From Oscillospiraceae bacterium (GTDB lineage: Bacteria; Bacillota_A; Clostridia; Oscillospirales; WRJC01), in contig WRJC01000061.1 in the NCBI GenBank assembly GCA_009782405.1, positions 1 through 18,351 on the forward strand: 18,351 nt of DNA, read 5' to 3'. The notes under the pieces were generated by a model. That model worked only from the letters and a program-made list of their open reading frames with translations, was not told where the DNA came from and made no database searches. Within the stretch, counting starts at the first letter, position 1, and the number at the start of each line of letters is the position of its first letter. Below, piece after piece: positions 1 to 7,662 of this stretch. Made by a program: the position numbers and the translations under genes.

Positions 1-1044
1 CGCGACGGCATATTCGAGGCGATTCTCGACAAATTCTACGAAGACCCCACGCTCGTGGCCTACGGCGAGGACAACCGCGACTGGGGCGGCGCGTTCGCGG
101 TATACAGGGGGCTGACCGAATCCATTCCCTACCACCGCTTTTTCAACTCCCCGATTTCCGAAGCTGCGATTGTGGGTTCTTCAGTGGGATATGCGATGTG
201 CGGCGGGAGGGCGATAGTCGAATTGATGTATGCCGATTTCATCGGCAGGGCCGGCGATGAAATATTCAACCAACTCGCCAAATGGCAGTCGATGAGCGCC
301 GGGATACTAAAAATGCCTGTCATACTCAGGGTTTCCGTGGGTTCCAAGTACGGCGCGCAGCACTCGCAGGACTGGACTGCGCTCACCGCCCATATCCCCG
401 GGCTCAAGGTGGTTTTCCCATCTACTCCCTATGACGCGAAAGGCCTGATGAACGCCGCTCTGAACGGCACGGATCCGGTGGTTTTTTTCGAGAGCCAGCG
501 CATCTACGACATAGGCGAACAATTCCACGAAGGCGGAGTTCCGCCCGCAGGCGAATATTACGAAGTGAAAATCGGCGAACCGGACATAAAACGCAAAGGT
601 TCAGACGTCACAATCCTCACAATCGGAGCGGTTCTTTACAGGGCGATGGAAGCGGCGAAAACATTGCAGGAAAAATACGGCATATCGGCTGAAATCATCG
701 ACACGCGCTCGCTTGTTCCCTTGGATTACTCTTTGATCGCCGAATCCGTGAAAAAAACGGGAAAAATAATCATAGTTGGCGACGCTTGCGAAAGAGCTTC
801 ATTCATGAAAGAGCTCGCAGCCAACATAACCGAATTATGCTTTGACTTTTTGGACGCGCCTCCCGTGGCGCTCGGGTCTAAGAACTGGATAACACCCGCA
901 TTCGAGCTCGAAAAATACTATTTCCCGCAGCCCGAATGGATAATCGACGCCATCCACCAAAAAATCATGCCGATAAAAAATTATTCGCCAACTACGGACA
1001 TGACCGAAGTCGGCAAGGCAAGCGACCTGAAAAAGGGAGTCTGA
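1..1044 (+). CDS. 2-oxoacid dehydrogenase E1 component, beta subunit/domain (5'-truncated by window)
   Basis: The frame is open from base 1, so the true start lies upstream; 347 codons are visible. The protein matches the beta subunit (transketolase central plus C-terminal domains) of the pyruvate / branched-chain 2-oxoacid dehydrogenase E1 enzyme, which decarboxylates a 2-oxoacid on thiamine diphosphate and passes the acyl group to E2 lipoyl domains. Visible family marks are the early GED block followed by GG-F-V-RGL, the PISEAAIVG segment whose Glu contacts the cofactor in this family, the E-MYADF and DEIFNQLAK blocks, and a C-terminal domain with TIGA and [11 protein letters not shown]. 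Only about ten residues would be missing if it is a stand-alone beta subunit; it could equally be the back half of an alpha-beta fusion. The exact substrate cannot be read from this piece. A strong terminator follows directly. Confidence 0.88.
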   Translation, partial: RDGIFEAILDKFYEDPTLVAYGEDNRDWGGAFAVYRGLTESIPYHRFFNSPISEAAIVGSSVGYAMCGGRAIVELMYADFIGRAGDEIFNQLAKWQSMSAGILKMPVILRVSVGSKYGAQHSQDWTALTAHIPGLKVVFPSTPYDAKGLMNAALNGTDPVVFFESQRIYDIGEQFHEGGVPPAGEYYEVKIGEPDIKRKGSDVTILTIGAVLYRAMEAAKTLQEKYGISAEIIDTRSLVPLDYSLIAESVKKTGKIIIVGDACERASFMKELAANITELCFDFLDAPPVALGSKNWITPAFELEKYYFPQPEWIIDAIHQKIMPIKNYSPTTDMTEVGKASDLKKGV

Positions 1045-1056
1045 AACAAAAAGGCA

Positions 1057-1087
1057 AAAAAAGAAACGCCGGCGGCGTTTCTTTTTT
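1057..1087 (+). terminator. Rho-independent terminator after the E1 gene
   Basis: A 14-bp perfect stem (1057-1070 with 1074-1087; core GAAACGCC / GGCGTTTC) closes a 3-nt loop. The outer stem is A on the left and T on the right, giving the T-run needed for termination. It begins 13 nt after the E1 stop codon and separates that gene from the promoter downstream. Confidence 0.9.
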
Positions 1088-1116
1088 GTTTTTTGCGATA
1101 ATGTGCAAAATACCCC

Positions 1117-1145
1117 TTGAATTATTGACAAAAGTGTGGTATAAT
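1117..1145 (+). promoter_or_regulatory. Sigma-A type extended -10 promoter for the solute-binding protein operon
   Basis: The -10 box TATAAT is at 1140-1145 and is preceded by TGG, an extended -10. The -35 is best placed at 1117-1122 (TTGAAT) with a 17-bp spacer. A perfect TTGACA at 1125-1130 is only 9 bp from the -10 and cannot pair with it as a normal -35. Confidence 0.75.
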
Positions 1146-1195
1146 TACTTAAGTAAAATTTGATTGGTTGTTATTCTAAGGAAAGAAGTGTTTTT

Positions 1196-2698
1196 ATGAT
1201 AAAATTGATCAAAAACTTGTTTTGCGCGGTTTTGATGCTGAGCCTGGTTTTTTCGGCGTTTTCCTCATGCGCCTCAGCCACGCCCGAAAAAGGCGAGAAA
1301 GGCGAAAATGACCCGGCGGACAACCCGGAAGAACAAACAGAATCCACCACGGAGGGCAAACTGCCTTTTGAACCCACGGTAATCGACCTCGGCGGCAGGG
1401 ATTTCACTTTCTGCGACTGCGGCTGGGGCGCCGAAGTGAACTCCGAGCAAAGGGACGTTTTGGCGGCGGAGCAAAACGGCGAGACGATCAACGATGCGGT
1501 CTATGCGCGCAACATGGTCATCATGGATATGTTCAACTGCGTAATAGCGGAGCAAAAATATCCGGGCCCCGGAGAAATGCTGTCGCCTCTTCAAAAGAGC
1601 ATAAAATCCGGCGACGGACAGTTTGACGCCGCATACCTGCGCTTCGCCTCGCACTTAAACAGCCTCGCCACCGGCAATTTGCTGTTTGACCTTGAAAAAA
1701 TGACAAACATGGATCTTGCCCAGCCCTGGTGGGATCAGAACTGCGTTTCCATGACTTCCATAGCCGGAAAATTGTTTGCTGTCACCGGGGACATAGAAAT
1801 ATTGGACAAAGGGGCGATCAACGCTTTTGTGTTCAACAAGCAGCTCCAATCCGATTACCAGATCGAAGACTTTTACGGCCTTGTCAAAACCGGAAAATGG
1901 ACGCTCGGCAAAATGCTCGAAATATCCAAGCAAATATCAAGCGACCTCAACGGCGACGGCAAAATGGATGAAAACGACAGATACGGCCTTTTCTATTACC
2001 GTGATTCGCTGCCCGCTTTCCTTTCGGGCGCAGGCGAATATATAGCGCGAAAAGACGAAAACGACTTGCCCTATATGAGTTTCAACAACGAAAAAGTATA
2101 CAATGCGCTCGAATCCATATATGAGGTGATCTACGACGAAAACGTGGCTTTCCACACCATGAGGGCATTCGGGGACGCCGGATTTATCATCGAGGGCAAC
2201 AAAATGTTCCAAAACAACCAAGGCCTGATCAGATATATCCGCATGATGGAAATAGAAGGGTTGCGGAGCATGGAAACCGATTTCGGCATATTGCCGTTCC
2301 CCAAATACGATGAAATCCAAAAAGATTATCTAAGCCTCGTAAATTCCATCATATGCCCGGGTCTTGCCATACCGGCGACGGCTGACCAGGATATTTCGGG
2401 GGCAGTCCTCGAAGCTATGGCTTACGAATCGAGGTATACGCTCCTTCCGGCGTATTATGACGTCATGCTCAAAACGAAAGTGTCGCGCGACAGCGACTCC
2501 GAAGAAATGCTGACTATCATATTCGGAAACACGACTTACGACCTCGGAGGGATATACGCTTTCGGAGGCATCGACAGCGAACTCATGTACCACACGATGG
2601 ATTTAAAGCGCACAATGGCTTCGTTCTACGAAAAAAACGAATCTAAAGCCCAAAAAGACATCGACAAATTGGTGAATTCCATATTCGATCTCGATTAA
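1196..2698 (+). CDS. Extracellular solute-binding lipoprotein (ABC-type, family 1-like)
   Basis: A 500-residue lipoprotein: residues 1-24 form a signal peptide with a basic start and hydrophobic core, ending in a lipobox FSSC with the lipidated Cys at 25. An acidic, low-complexity tether follows to about residue 58. The rest resembles the binding proteins that deliver sugars or oligosaccharides to ABC importers. A calcium-loop-like stretch rich in Asp/Gly (DLNGDGKMDEND, residues 250-261) is typical of clostridial members of this group. The ATG at 1196 is preferred over one 12 codons upstream because the signal peptide starts there and a purine-rich site lies at 1178-1188. No permease or ATPase gene is adjacent, so its partner transporter must be elsewhere, or it has another role. 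The ligand cannot be told. Confidence 0.82.
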   Translation: MIKLIKNLFCAVLMLSLVFSAFSSCASATPEKGEKGENDPADNPEEQTESTTEGKLPFEPTVIDLGGRDFTFCDCGWGAEVNSEQRDVLAAEQNGETINDAVYARNMVIMDMFNCVIAEQKYPGPGEMLSPLQKSIKSGDGQFDAAYLRFASHLNSLATGNLLFDLEKMTNMDLAQPWWDQNCVSMTSIAGKLFAVTGDIEILDKGAINAFVFNKQLQSDYQIEDFYGLVKTGKWTLGKMLEISKQISSDLNGDGKMDENDRYGLFYYRDSLPAFLSGAGEYIARKDENDLPYMSFNNEKVYNALESIYEVIYDENVAFHTMRAFGDAGFIIEGNKMFQNNQGLIRYIRMMEIEGLRSMETDFGILPFPKYDEIQKDYLSLVNSIICPGLAIPATADQDISGAVLEAMAYESRYTLLPAYYDVMLKTKVSRDSDSEEMLTIIFGNTTYDLGGIYAFGGIDSELMYHTMDLKRTMASFYEKNESKAQKDIDKLVNSIFDLD

Positions 2699-2720
2699 AA
2701 TTTTTGCGGAGGAATCGGTT

Positions 2721-3185
2721 TTGGCCAAGAAAAAGAAATTCAAGCTGAAAAAAGAAGAACAAAACGAAGAAAACATCTCGCCGTATGCGCGTTTCGTCGG
2801 AAAATACGGACAATCGCAAAAAAGAAAGCGCACGCCCGAGCAGATAAGCGAATACAAAAAACTCGCCCTGCTGCTTGTCGGTTGGTCAATTCTCGCCGCT
2901 TCCGCGTATATCGTGTGCATACAATTTGAATTTTACCCGATTTTGCCAATTTACACTTTCGGCGGAGCCGCGCTTTTGATCCTTTGGCTGGTTTTCAACG
3001 GAGGTTTCAAAAAGATCGACTTGGACAAAATCGAAAAACCCGACGAAATGGGATACGACGAATTTTGCAAATTCATAGACAAGCTCAAAGAACGGCAGAA
3101 GAAAGCCAAATATCTGCTGGCGTTCTTTTTGCCGCTTCTTGTGATCATGCTCGTGGATTGGTATATCAACCTGCGGCATATGTGA
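2721..3185 (+). CDS. Small three-helix membrane protein, unknown function (TTG start)
   Basis: A 154-residue protein I do not recognise. The first 45 residues are strongly basic with a KKKKFKLKKEE-like start and would be cytoplasmic. Three hydrophobic segments follow, at about residues 51-68, 74-93 and 131-151, with a charged loop between the second and third. The start is a TTG at 2721 placed 8 nt after GGAGG (2708-2712), which is convincing. It lies 22 nt after the solute-binding protein stop and so probably shares its transcript. The basic N-terminus could contact RNA or acidic lipid heads, but that is a guess. Confidence 0.75.
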   Translation: MAKKKKFKLKKEEQNEENISPYARFVGKYGQSQKRKRTPEQISEYKKLALLLVGWSILAASAYIVCIQFEFYPILPIYTFGGAALLILWLVFNGGFKKIDLDKIEKPDEMGYDEFCKFIDKLKERQKKAKYLLAFFLPLLVIMLVDWYINLRHM

Positions 3186-3252
3186 CGGATATCGGCGCCG
3201 GCAAATTATATAAACTAAAATACAACAAGTACGTTATGGAGGAAAGTTAATC

Positions 3253-3654
3253 ATGGAAGAAAAAAACAAAATCAATTTGGCGAATTCAAAAGCGATTTTC
3301 GTGCTCCGGATAGTTACGATGAGTTTTGCGATACTCACCTGCGTGGTGGTAGCCACCGCGATGCTCACGAGGTGGATCATGGATTTGAACAGGAAAATAA
3401 AGGAATCCAATACTAAAATGGCCAAAGCCGAGGCGAGGATCGACAAATTTAGGAAAAGCAGGGTAAAACATATCCTAAACCAGAGAAAAAAACAGCTAAA
3501 AGAAGAAAAAGCCGAGAAAAAAAGGCAGGAATTCGAAAACGGCAAAAAGCCCGGCGAAATTTCAAGCGGCGAAGCAGCGGAAGATTTGGATGAATTGGAA
3601 GAATTGGACGAACTCGGCGAAATCATGTTAGAAGAACTCGAAGACCAAGTATAA
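3253..3654 (+). CDS. Single-pass membrane protein with coiled coil and acidic tail, unknown function
   Basis: A 133-residue protein with one transmembrane helix (about residues 17-40), then a highly charged Lys/Glu/Arg-rich helix likely to form a coiled coil (about 42-98), then an acidic Asp/Glu/Leu tail (about 108-133). The topology suggests a short extracytoplasmic N-terminus and a cytoplasmic coiled coil. GGAGG at 3238-3242 is well placed for the ATG at 3253. It sits between the small membrane protein and rqcH, 38 nt before the latter. No family was recognised, and the low complexity means composition alone could mislead similarity searches. Confidence 0.7.
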   Translation: MEEKNKINLANSKAIFVLRIVTMSFAILTCVVVATAMLTRWIMDLNRKIKESNTKMAKAEARIDKFRKSRVKHILNQRKKQLKEEKAEKKRQEFENGKKPGEISSGEAAEDLDELEELDELGEIMLEELEDQV

Positions 3655-3692
3655 TCAATCGTTTGAAAAATCAAAAGGAGCGGTAGCCAAAA

Positions 3693-5513
3693 ATGCCCTA
3701 TGACGCGGGAGTCGCCGCCGCTGTGTGTTCCGAATTGAACGAAACTGTGGCGGGCGGAAGGATAGAAAAGATAATACAGCCCACAAAAGAACAGGTAATT
3801 TTGCAGGTATATTCAAAAAACAAAAGGCACAATTTGTGCTTAGATGCGGATGCGAGCGCTCCGAAAGTGTACATAACGACCCAGGCGGCGGAAAATCCAC
3901 CGTTTGCGTCCGCATTTTACAGCATTTTGAGAAAATATTTGATAAATGCAAAAATAAATTCTGTTTCGCTTGTCGGATTCGACCGGATTTTCGAATTTGC
4001 GATAGACGCCTCTGACGAAATGGGATTCCAAAGGCCGCTCTTGCTTTATGTGGAGTGCATACGAAAACAGGGAAATATAATAATCTGCGAAACCCCTTTT
4101 GAAAAGTCTAAAAAAAACGAAAAAAGGGCAAAAATCATCGGGGCGATAAAACCCGTGGATTTTTCGATGTCGGAAGTCAGGCAAATATTAAGCGGGCTGT
4201 TGTATGAACCTCCTTCGCCGGGTGATAAGGCAAATCCGCTCGAAACTTCGCAAGGCGATTTTTTTGCCGCAATCGAAAAAGCGGCCAAGGAATCTTTTGA
4301 TCTTCCCGTTTGCGATTTTTTGTTGGCTGAATATCAGGGGTTTTCGCCGCTGATAGCCCGCGAACTCGTTTTTAGGGTTTCGAAGAGCGTTTTTCTTTGC
4401 GTGGGAGAAGTCGATAAAACTGCGTTTTGGTTTCATTTTTCCGAACTTGCGAAAAAGATAAAAAACGGCGAATTTTCGCCCGTGATGCTCTCGGACGAAA
4501 AGGCCCCCATCGATTTTTCGTATACAGAAATAAGGCAGTACGGAAACAAAGCGGCTTCAAGAACTTTTGATTCTGTTTCCGCCCTTGTGGACTTGTATTT
4601 TTACAAAAAAGAATTCGACAACCGCATACGGCAAAAATCGCAGGACATCTTGAAAGTTTTGGCAAATGCTTCTTCGAGGCTAAACAAAAAGCTGAAGCTT
4701 TTGGAAAAAGAATTGCAAGAATGCCAAAACAAAGAAAATTTCAGGATAAACGGGGACTTGATAACGGCCAATATCTATCGCCTCGAAAAAAGCGACCGAT
4801 ACAGCCTCGAAAATTTTTACGACGAAAACAAGCCGCTGGAGATTTTAGTGGACAAAAATTTGACGCCCGCGCAAAACGCGCAAAAATTTTACAAAAAATA
4901 CAACAAACTCAAAAGCGCGGAATATCATCTGGCAAAGCAAGCGGAAATAGCGAAAAATGACATGTCATATGTCGAATCCGTGTTCGAGTCGCTGACCCGG
5001 GCGCTCTCCGAAAGGGAACTTGCGGAAATACGCGCCGAACTTTCAGAGAGCGGTTTTACAAAACCCGCGCAGCCGGGGAAAACCGAAAAGAGCGGCCAAA
5101 AACCGAAAAAGCCGCAAAAATTGCTTCCCATATCGAAACCGAGCGAATATGTGTCGCCAAACGGATTCAAAGTGCTGTGCGGCAAAAACAACAAGCAAAA
5201 CGACGAATTGACTTTTAAAATCGCAGGCAAAAACGACTTATGGTTTCACGCGCAAAAAATCCCCGGTTCCCACGCGATACTTTCATGCGAAAACGCGGGG
5301 AAATTTCCGTCGGAATCCGACATAGAATATGCGGCCGGGATTGCGGCCGCATATTCGAAAGGCAAAAATATGCCTCTTGTTCCGGTTGACTACACTCCGG
5401 CGCGATACGTGAAAAAACCAAACGGGGCAAAACCCGGGTTCGTCACATACAAGCAATTCAAAACGGCCACAGTCAAGCCGCTGGAGTTGCAAAATTCCCC
5501 GGCGCCCACATAA
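3693..5513 (+). CDS. rqcH: RqcH/NFACT-family ribosome quality control protein (Rqc2 homologue)
   Basis: A 606-residue homologue of bacterial RqcH, formerly annotated as fibronectin-binding protein. The family binds obstructed 50S subunits carrying peptidyl-tRNA, recruits tRNA-Ala and adds C-terminal alanine tails that mark stalled chains for proteolysis. The NFACT-N domain opens with MPYDAGVAAAVCSEL, and the conserved Asp-Arg pair lies at 97-98 (GFDR), the position known to matter in Bacillus subtilis RqcH. A helical and coiled-coil middle (about 300-440) leads through a Lys/Pro-rich linker (about 455-480) to the NFACT-R domain with DLWFHAQKIPGSHA from residue 515. The segment usually read as E-M-G-R is ECIRKQGN here. 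AAAGGAG at 3674-3680 supports the start. The stop is 4 bp from that of the convergent lipoprotein gene. Confidence 0.92.
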   Translation: MPYDAGVAAAVCSELNETVAGGRIEKIIQPTKEQVILQVYSKNKRHNLCLDADASAPKVYITTQAAENPPFASAFYSILRKYLINAKINSVSLVGFDRIFEFAIDASDEMGFQRPLLLYVECIRKQGNIIICETPFEKSKKNEKRAKIIGAIKPVDFSMSEVRQILSGLLYEPPSPGDKANPLETSQGDFFAAIEKAAKESFDLPVCDFLLAEYQGFSPLIARELVFRVSKSVFLCVGEVDKTAFWFHFSELAKKIKNGEFSPVMLSDEKAPIDFSYTEIRQYGNKAASRTFDSVSALVDLYFYKKEFDNRIRQKSQDILKVLANASSRLNKKLKLLEKELQECQNKENFRINGDLITANIYRLEKSDRYSLENFYDENKPLEILVDKNLTPAQNAQKFYKKYNKLKSAEYHLAKQAEIAKNDMSYVESVFESLTRALSERELAEIRAELSESGFTKPAQPGKTEKSGQKPKKPQKLLPISKPSEYVSPNGFKVLCGKNNKQNDELTFKIAGKNDLWFHAQKIPGSHAILSCENAGKFPSESDIEYAAGIAAAYSKGKNMPLVPVDYTPARYVKKPNGAKPGFVTYKQFKTATVKPLELQNSPAPT

Positions 5514-5517
5514 AAGA

Positions 5518-6615
5518 TCAATTGAGAACGGCGTTTTCAACGATATAATCAACTATTTTTTGATAAAGGGCGAACTGTATCAAACTGGGCCGCCCATATT
5601 GCTCTTCATATTGCGAATAATCATCGGTTCCCACATATGCGGCAAAATAATCTTTCAATTCGCCATCGTCAATCGACAACCCGGAATCCTCCGCTATCGC
5701 CTGGAGCACCAAATCGAATTTCGCTTCGGCGTAATTGCTTTCGTAATTGCTGGCAAGCAATTCTTCGACTCCACCAAAAACACCCACCCACGAAACCAAA
5801 AATTCCTCAAGCTCCATTCCGTAATAATCGGCATAGTCTTGGTAATATCGCACCATGACGTTCTTTTGGTACTCCACCAATTCCTCCGGCACGGATTTGA
5901 CTTTTACTTCGTTGTCAATATAGCGCCGGATGTATTGTTGTATGGCGTTTTTTTGGATTTTTGCCCGAGTGGCGTCTTTTAATTCGCCCACCGTTTTCCA
6001 GCCGTGCTCGCCGGACAAATTTTCGGCCACGAAATCGTCCGTCAGTTCGGGATATTCATATTCTGTTATGTAATTGATGGTCGTGACAAAAAGCGCGTCT
6101 TTTCCATTGAGTTCTTCCTTGCCGTAGTTTTCGGGAAATGTGACTTCGACGTTCATCGTCTCGCCCGGCATATGGCCGATGATCTGAGTCAAGAAATCGT
6201 CGATATAGTCCGCGCTGCCCGCGGTGACGTCCGTACCCGCGCCGATGGTGGAACCCCCGTCAAATTCGACGCCGCCCACGCTTCCCACATAATCGATGTT
6301 GACTTTGTCGCCTTCTTTCACCGCGCGGTCGGTGATGTGTTTGGGATTGGAATATTCGGCGAGCATAGCGTCTATTTCAGATTGGACTGAGGCATCTGAA
6401 ACATGGTGCGTTTCATTCGGGATCGGCATAGCTTTGTAGTTGAACAGTTCGACGTAATCAAGCGCTTTTATCCCTTTCCAAAAACCGTTATCTTCGATTG
6501 CCTCATTGCGGTCAAATTCCCCGTTTCCGTCGCCCTTTCCGCCGCAGCCGAAAAGCAAAGCGGCAAACAGCGCCAAAATGGCGCAAATGCATAAAATTTT
6601 CTTGTTTATTTTCAT
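5518..6615 (-). CDS. Trigger-factor-like lipoprotein foldase with FKBP-type prolyl isomerase domain
   Basis: A 365-residue lipoprotein: signal peptide with lipobox LFGC, lipidated Cys at 24, and a short Gly/Asp tether. Residues about 98-183 resemble an FKBP domain of the trigger-factor kind (VKEGDKVNIDYVG, then EFDGG, ending in the LF-T-I pattern). Residues about 190-365 form an all-helical region resembling the trigger-factor C-terminal chaperone domain (PELTDDFV onward). No N-terminal ribosome-binding domain is present, so this is not the cytosolic trigger factor but probably an extracytoplasmic foldase on the outer face of the membrane. Its ATG overlaps the stop of the upstream surface-protein gene (ATGA, 6612-6615), pointing to coupled translation. 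It converges on rqcH with 4 bp between stops and no visible hairpin terminator. Confidence 0.86.
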   Translation of the reverse strand: MKINKKILCICAILALFAALLFGCGGKGDGNGEFDRNEAIEDNGFWKGIKALDYVELFNYKAMPIPNETHHVSDASVQSEIDAMLAEYSNPKHITDRAVKEGDKVNIDYVGSVGGVEFDGGSTIGAGTDVTAGSADYIDDFLTQIIGHMPGETMNVEVTFPENYGKEELNGKDALFVTTINYITEYEYPELTDDFVAENLSGEHGWKTVGELKDATRAKIQKNAIQQYIRRYIDNEVKVKSVPEELVEYQKNVMVRYYQDYADYYGMELEEFLVSWVGVFGGVEELLASNYESNYAEAKFDLVLQAIAEDSGLSIDDGELKDYFAAYVGTDDYSQYEEQYGRPSLIQFALYQKIVDYIVENAVLN

Positions 6616-7562
6616 TTACAGGCCGCTTTTCTTTTTTTCGAAACCGCGAAAACAAGCGCCGCTATGACCATCGCCGCATACGCCGTAAATCCATCTCCTG
6701 TCGCGGGCGCTGCCGGAGCCGGGGATTCGGTAACAGGCGCAGGGGCTTCAGGCTGCGCTTCGGGGGCGGGTTCCGGAATTGCCGGCGTTTCCGGCTCTTC
6801 CTCTACGGGCGGAGGGGGCGGAGCCTGTAAATTCATCGTCACCGGCATCGCTCCTGTCACCCAGACATTCGGCAAATCGTCCGGGACGTTTGCCGCCTCG
6901 ATCTTTTCGGCGCCGCCCGTGACTTCGGCCGCGTTGTCGCCGGCAAAACAGATGCCCACATGGATATCCATTTTAAAATCCGCTTGAATCGCGAACGGGG
7001 CGGAATTTATGTTTATCACGCTCCACGGGATCATAAAAGCGGTCTGAAACCTGCCGCCGTTTATGATCGCGGTTCCCGGGCATTGCGGGGTGACATCGTC
7101 GACTTCGCCGTATTGGGCGTCTTCGCGCACGATGTGGAAAGCGCCGTCTTCCAAAGCGCTGAAAGTGAACCATACGGGCGCTTCTTCTTCGGGGCGCTCA
7201 TTGCCCGGGTTGAAGGCCATCTGGAAGCGATCGCAATTGCCCCCGTGAGAAGCTTCGAGAGCCGAACCGTCGTTTAACGCCACGGGATTGGGCATGTTTA
7301 TGTCCGTTGCCACATACAGGCCCTTCTCAGACCACATGAGATAATAGTCGAACGGGATGCCGTCATCAACCGCGCCGCCCCAACCGAGCATATCTGCGGC
7401 GGCTTTGTTGGGCGCGCCCCAATCGGATCCTATCGCCGAAGTCGCCGGCTCGCCGTATGGCACATCGACAGTGAATTTGTTCGGGAGAGCCAATACGGCA
7501 AACGGGGCGCACAACATGGCAATCAATGCCGACGCAAGCGTTATGCCAATTATTTTTTTCAT
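6612..7562 (-). CDS. Secreted CBM9/DOMON-like protein with proline-rich stalk and sorting-like C-terminus
   Basis: A 316-residue exported protein. Residues 1-25 are a signal peptide ending near VLA. Residues about 26-245 carry features of family-9 carbohydrate-binding or related sugar/haem-binding beta-sandwich modules: an early DWG-P segment, YYLMWSEKGLYVATDI, a DRFQMAF strand and a FQTAFMIPW strand. A Pro/Glu/Ala-rich stalk (about 247-285) follows, then PATGD, a hydrophobic helix and a KKRK tail, the layout of a variant sortase signal (LPXTG-like) although the motif is not canonical. ATTTTAAGGAG-type ribosome site precedes the ATG. It is the first gene of a two-gene unit with the lipoprotein foldase. 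Ligand and enzymatic activity are unknown. Confidence 0.75.
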   Translation of the reverse strand: MKKIIGITLASALIAMLCAPFAVLALPNKFTVDVPYGEPATSAIGSDWGAPNKAAADMLGWGGAVDDGIPFDYYLMWSEKGLYVATDINMPNPVALNDGSALEASHGGNCDRFQMAFNPGNERPEEEAPVWFTFSALEDGAFHIVREDAQYGEVDDVTPQCPGTAIINGGRFQTAFMIPWSVININSAPFAIQADFKMDIHVGICFAGDNAAEVTGGAEKIEAANVPDDLPNVWVTGAMPVTMNLQAPPPPPVEEEPETPAIPEPAPEAQPEAPAPVTESPAPAAPATGDGFTAYAAMVIAALVFAVSKKRKAACK

Positions 7563-7615
7563 GATTTTTCTCCTTAAAATTTTTTGTTTTCGATTTTTGA
7601 ACCGATGCAGATTTT

Positions 7616-7644
7616 ATTATACATCGTTTGTTTTTTTTTGTCAA
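7616..7644 (-). promoter_or_regulatory. Consensus sigma-A promoter for the surface protein-foldase operon
   Basis: Read on the minus strand: TTGACA (7644-7639), a 17-bp spacer (7638-7622) and TATAAT (7621-7616). Both hexamers are perfect, and the start codon of the surface protein lies about 50 nt downstream. It sits in the 100-bp gap after the fucosidase gene, so the operon is probably transcribed independently of it. Confidence 0.9.
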
Positions 7645-7662
7645 TATATTTACAAAAAATTT

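Noticed and set aside
1125..1130. Perfect TTGACA as -35 for the solute-binding protein promoter
   Set aside because: It is only 9 bp from the TATAAT at 1140-1145, and no -10 box lies 17 bp downstream of it.
6004..6390. A 128-codon plus-strand frame
   Set aside because: Antisense to the FKBP lipoprotein gene, no ribosome site and no family resemblance.
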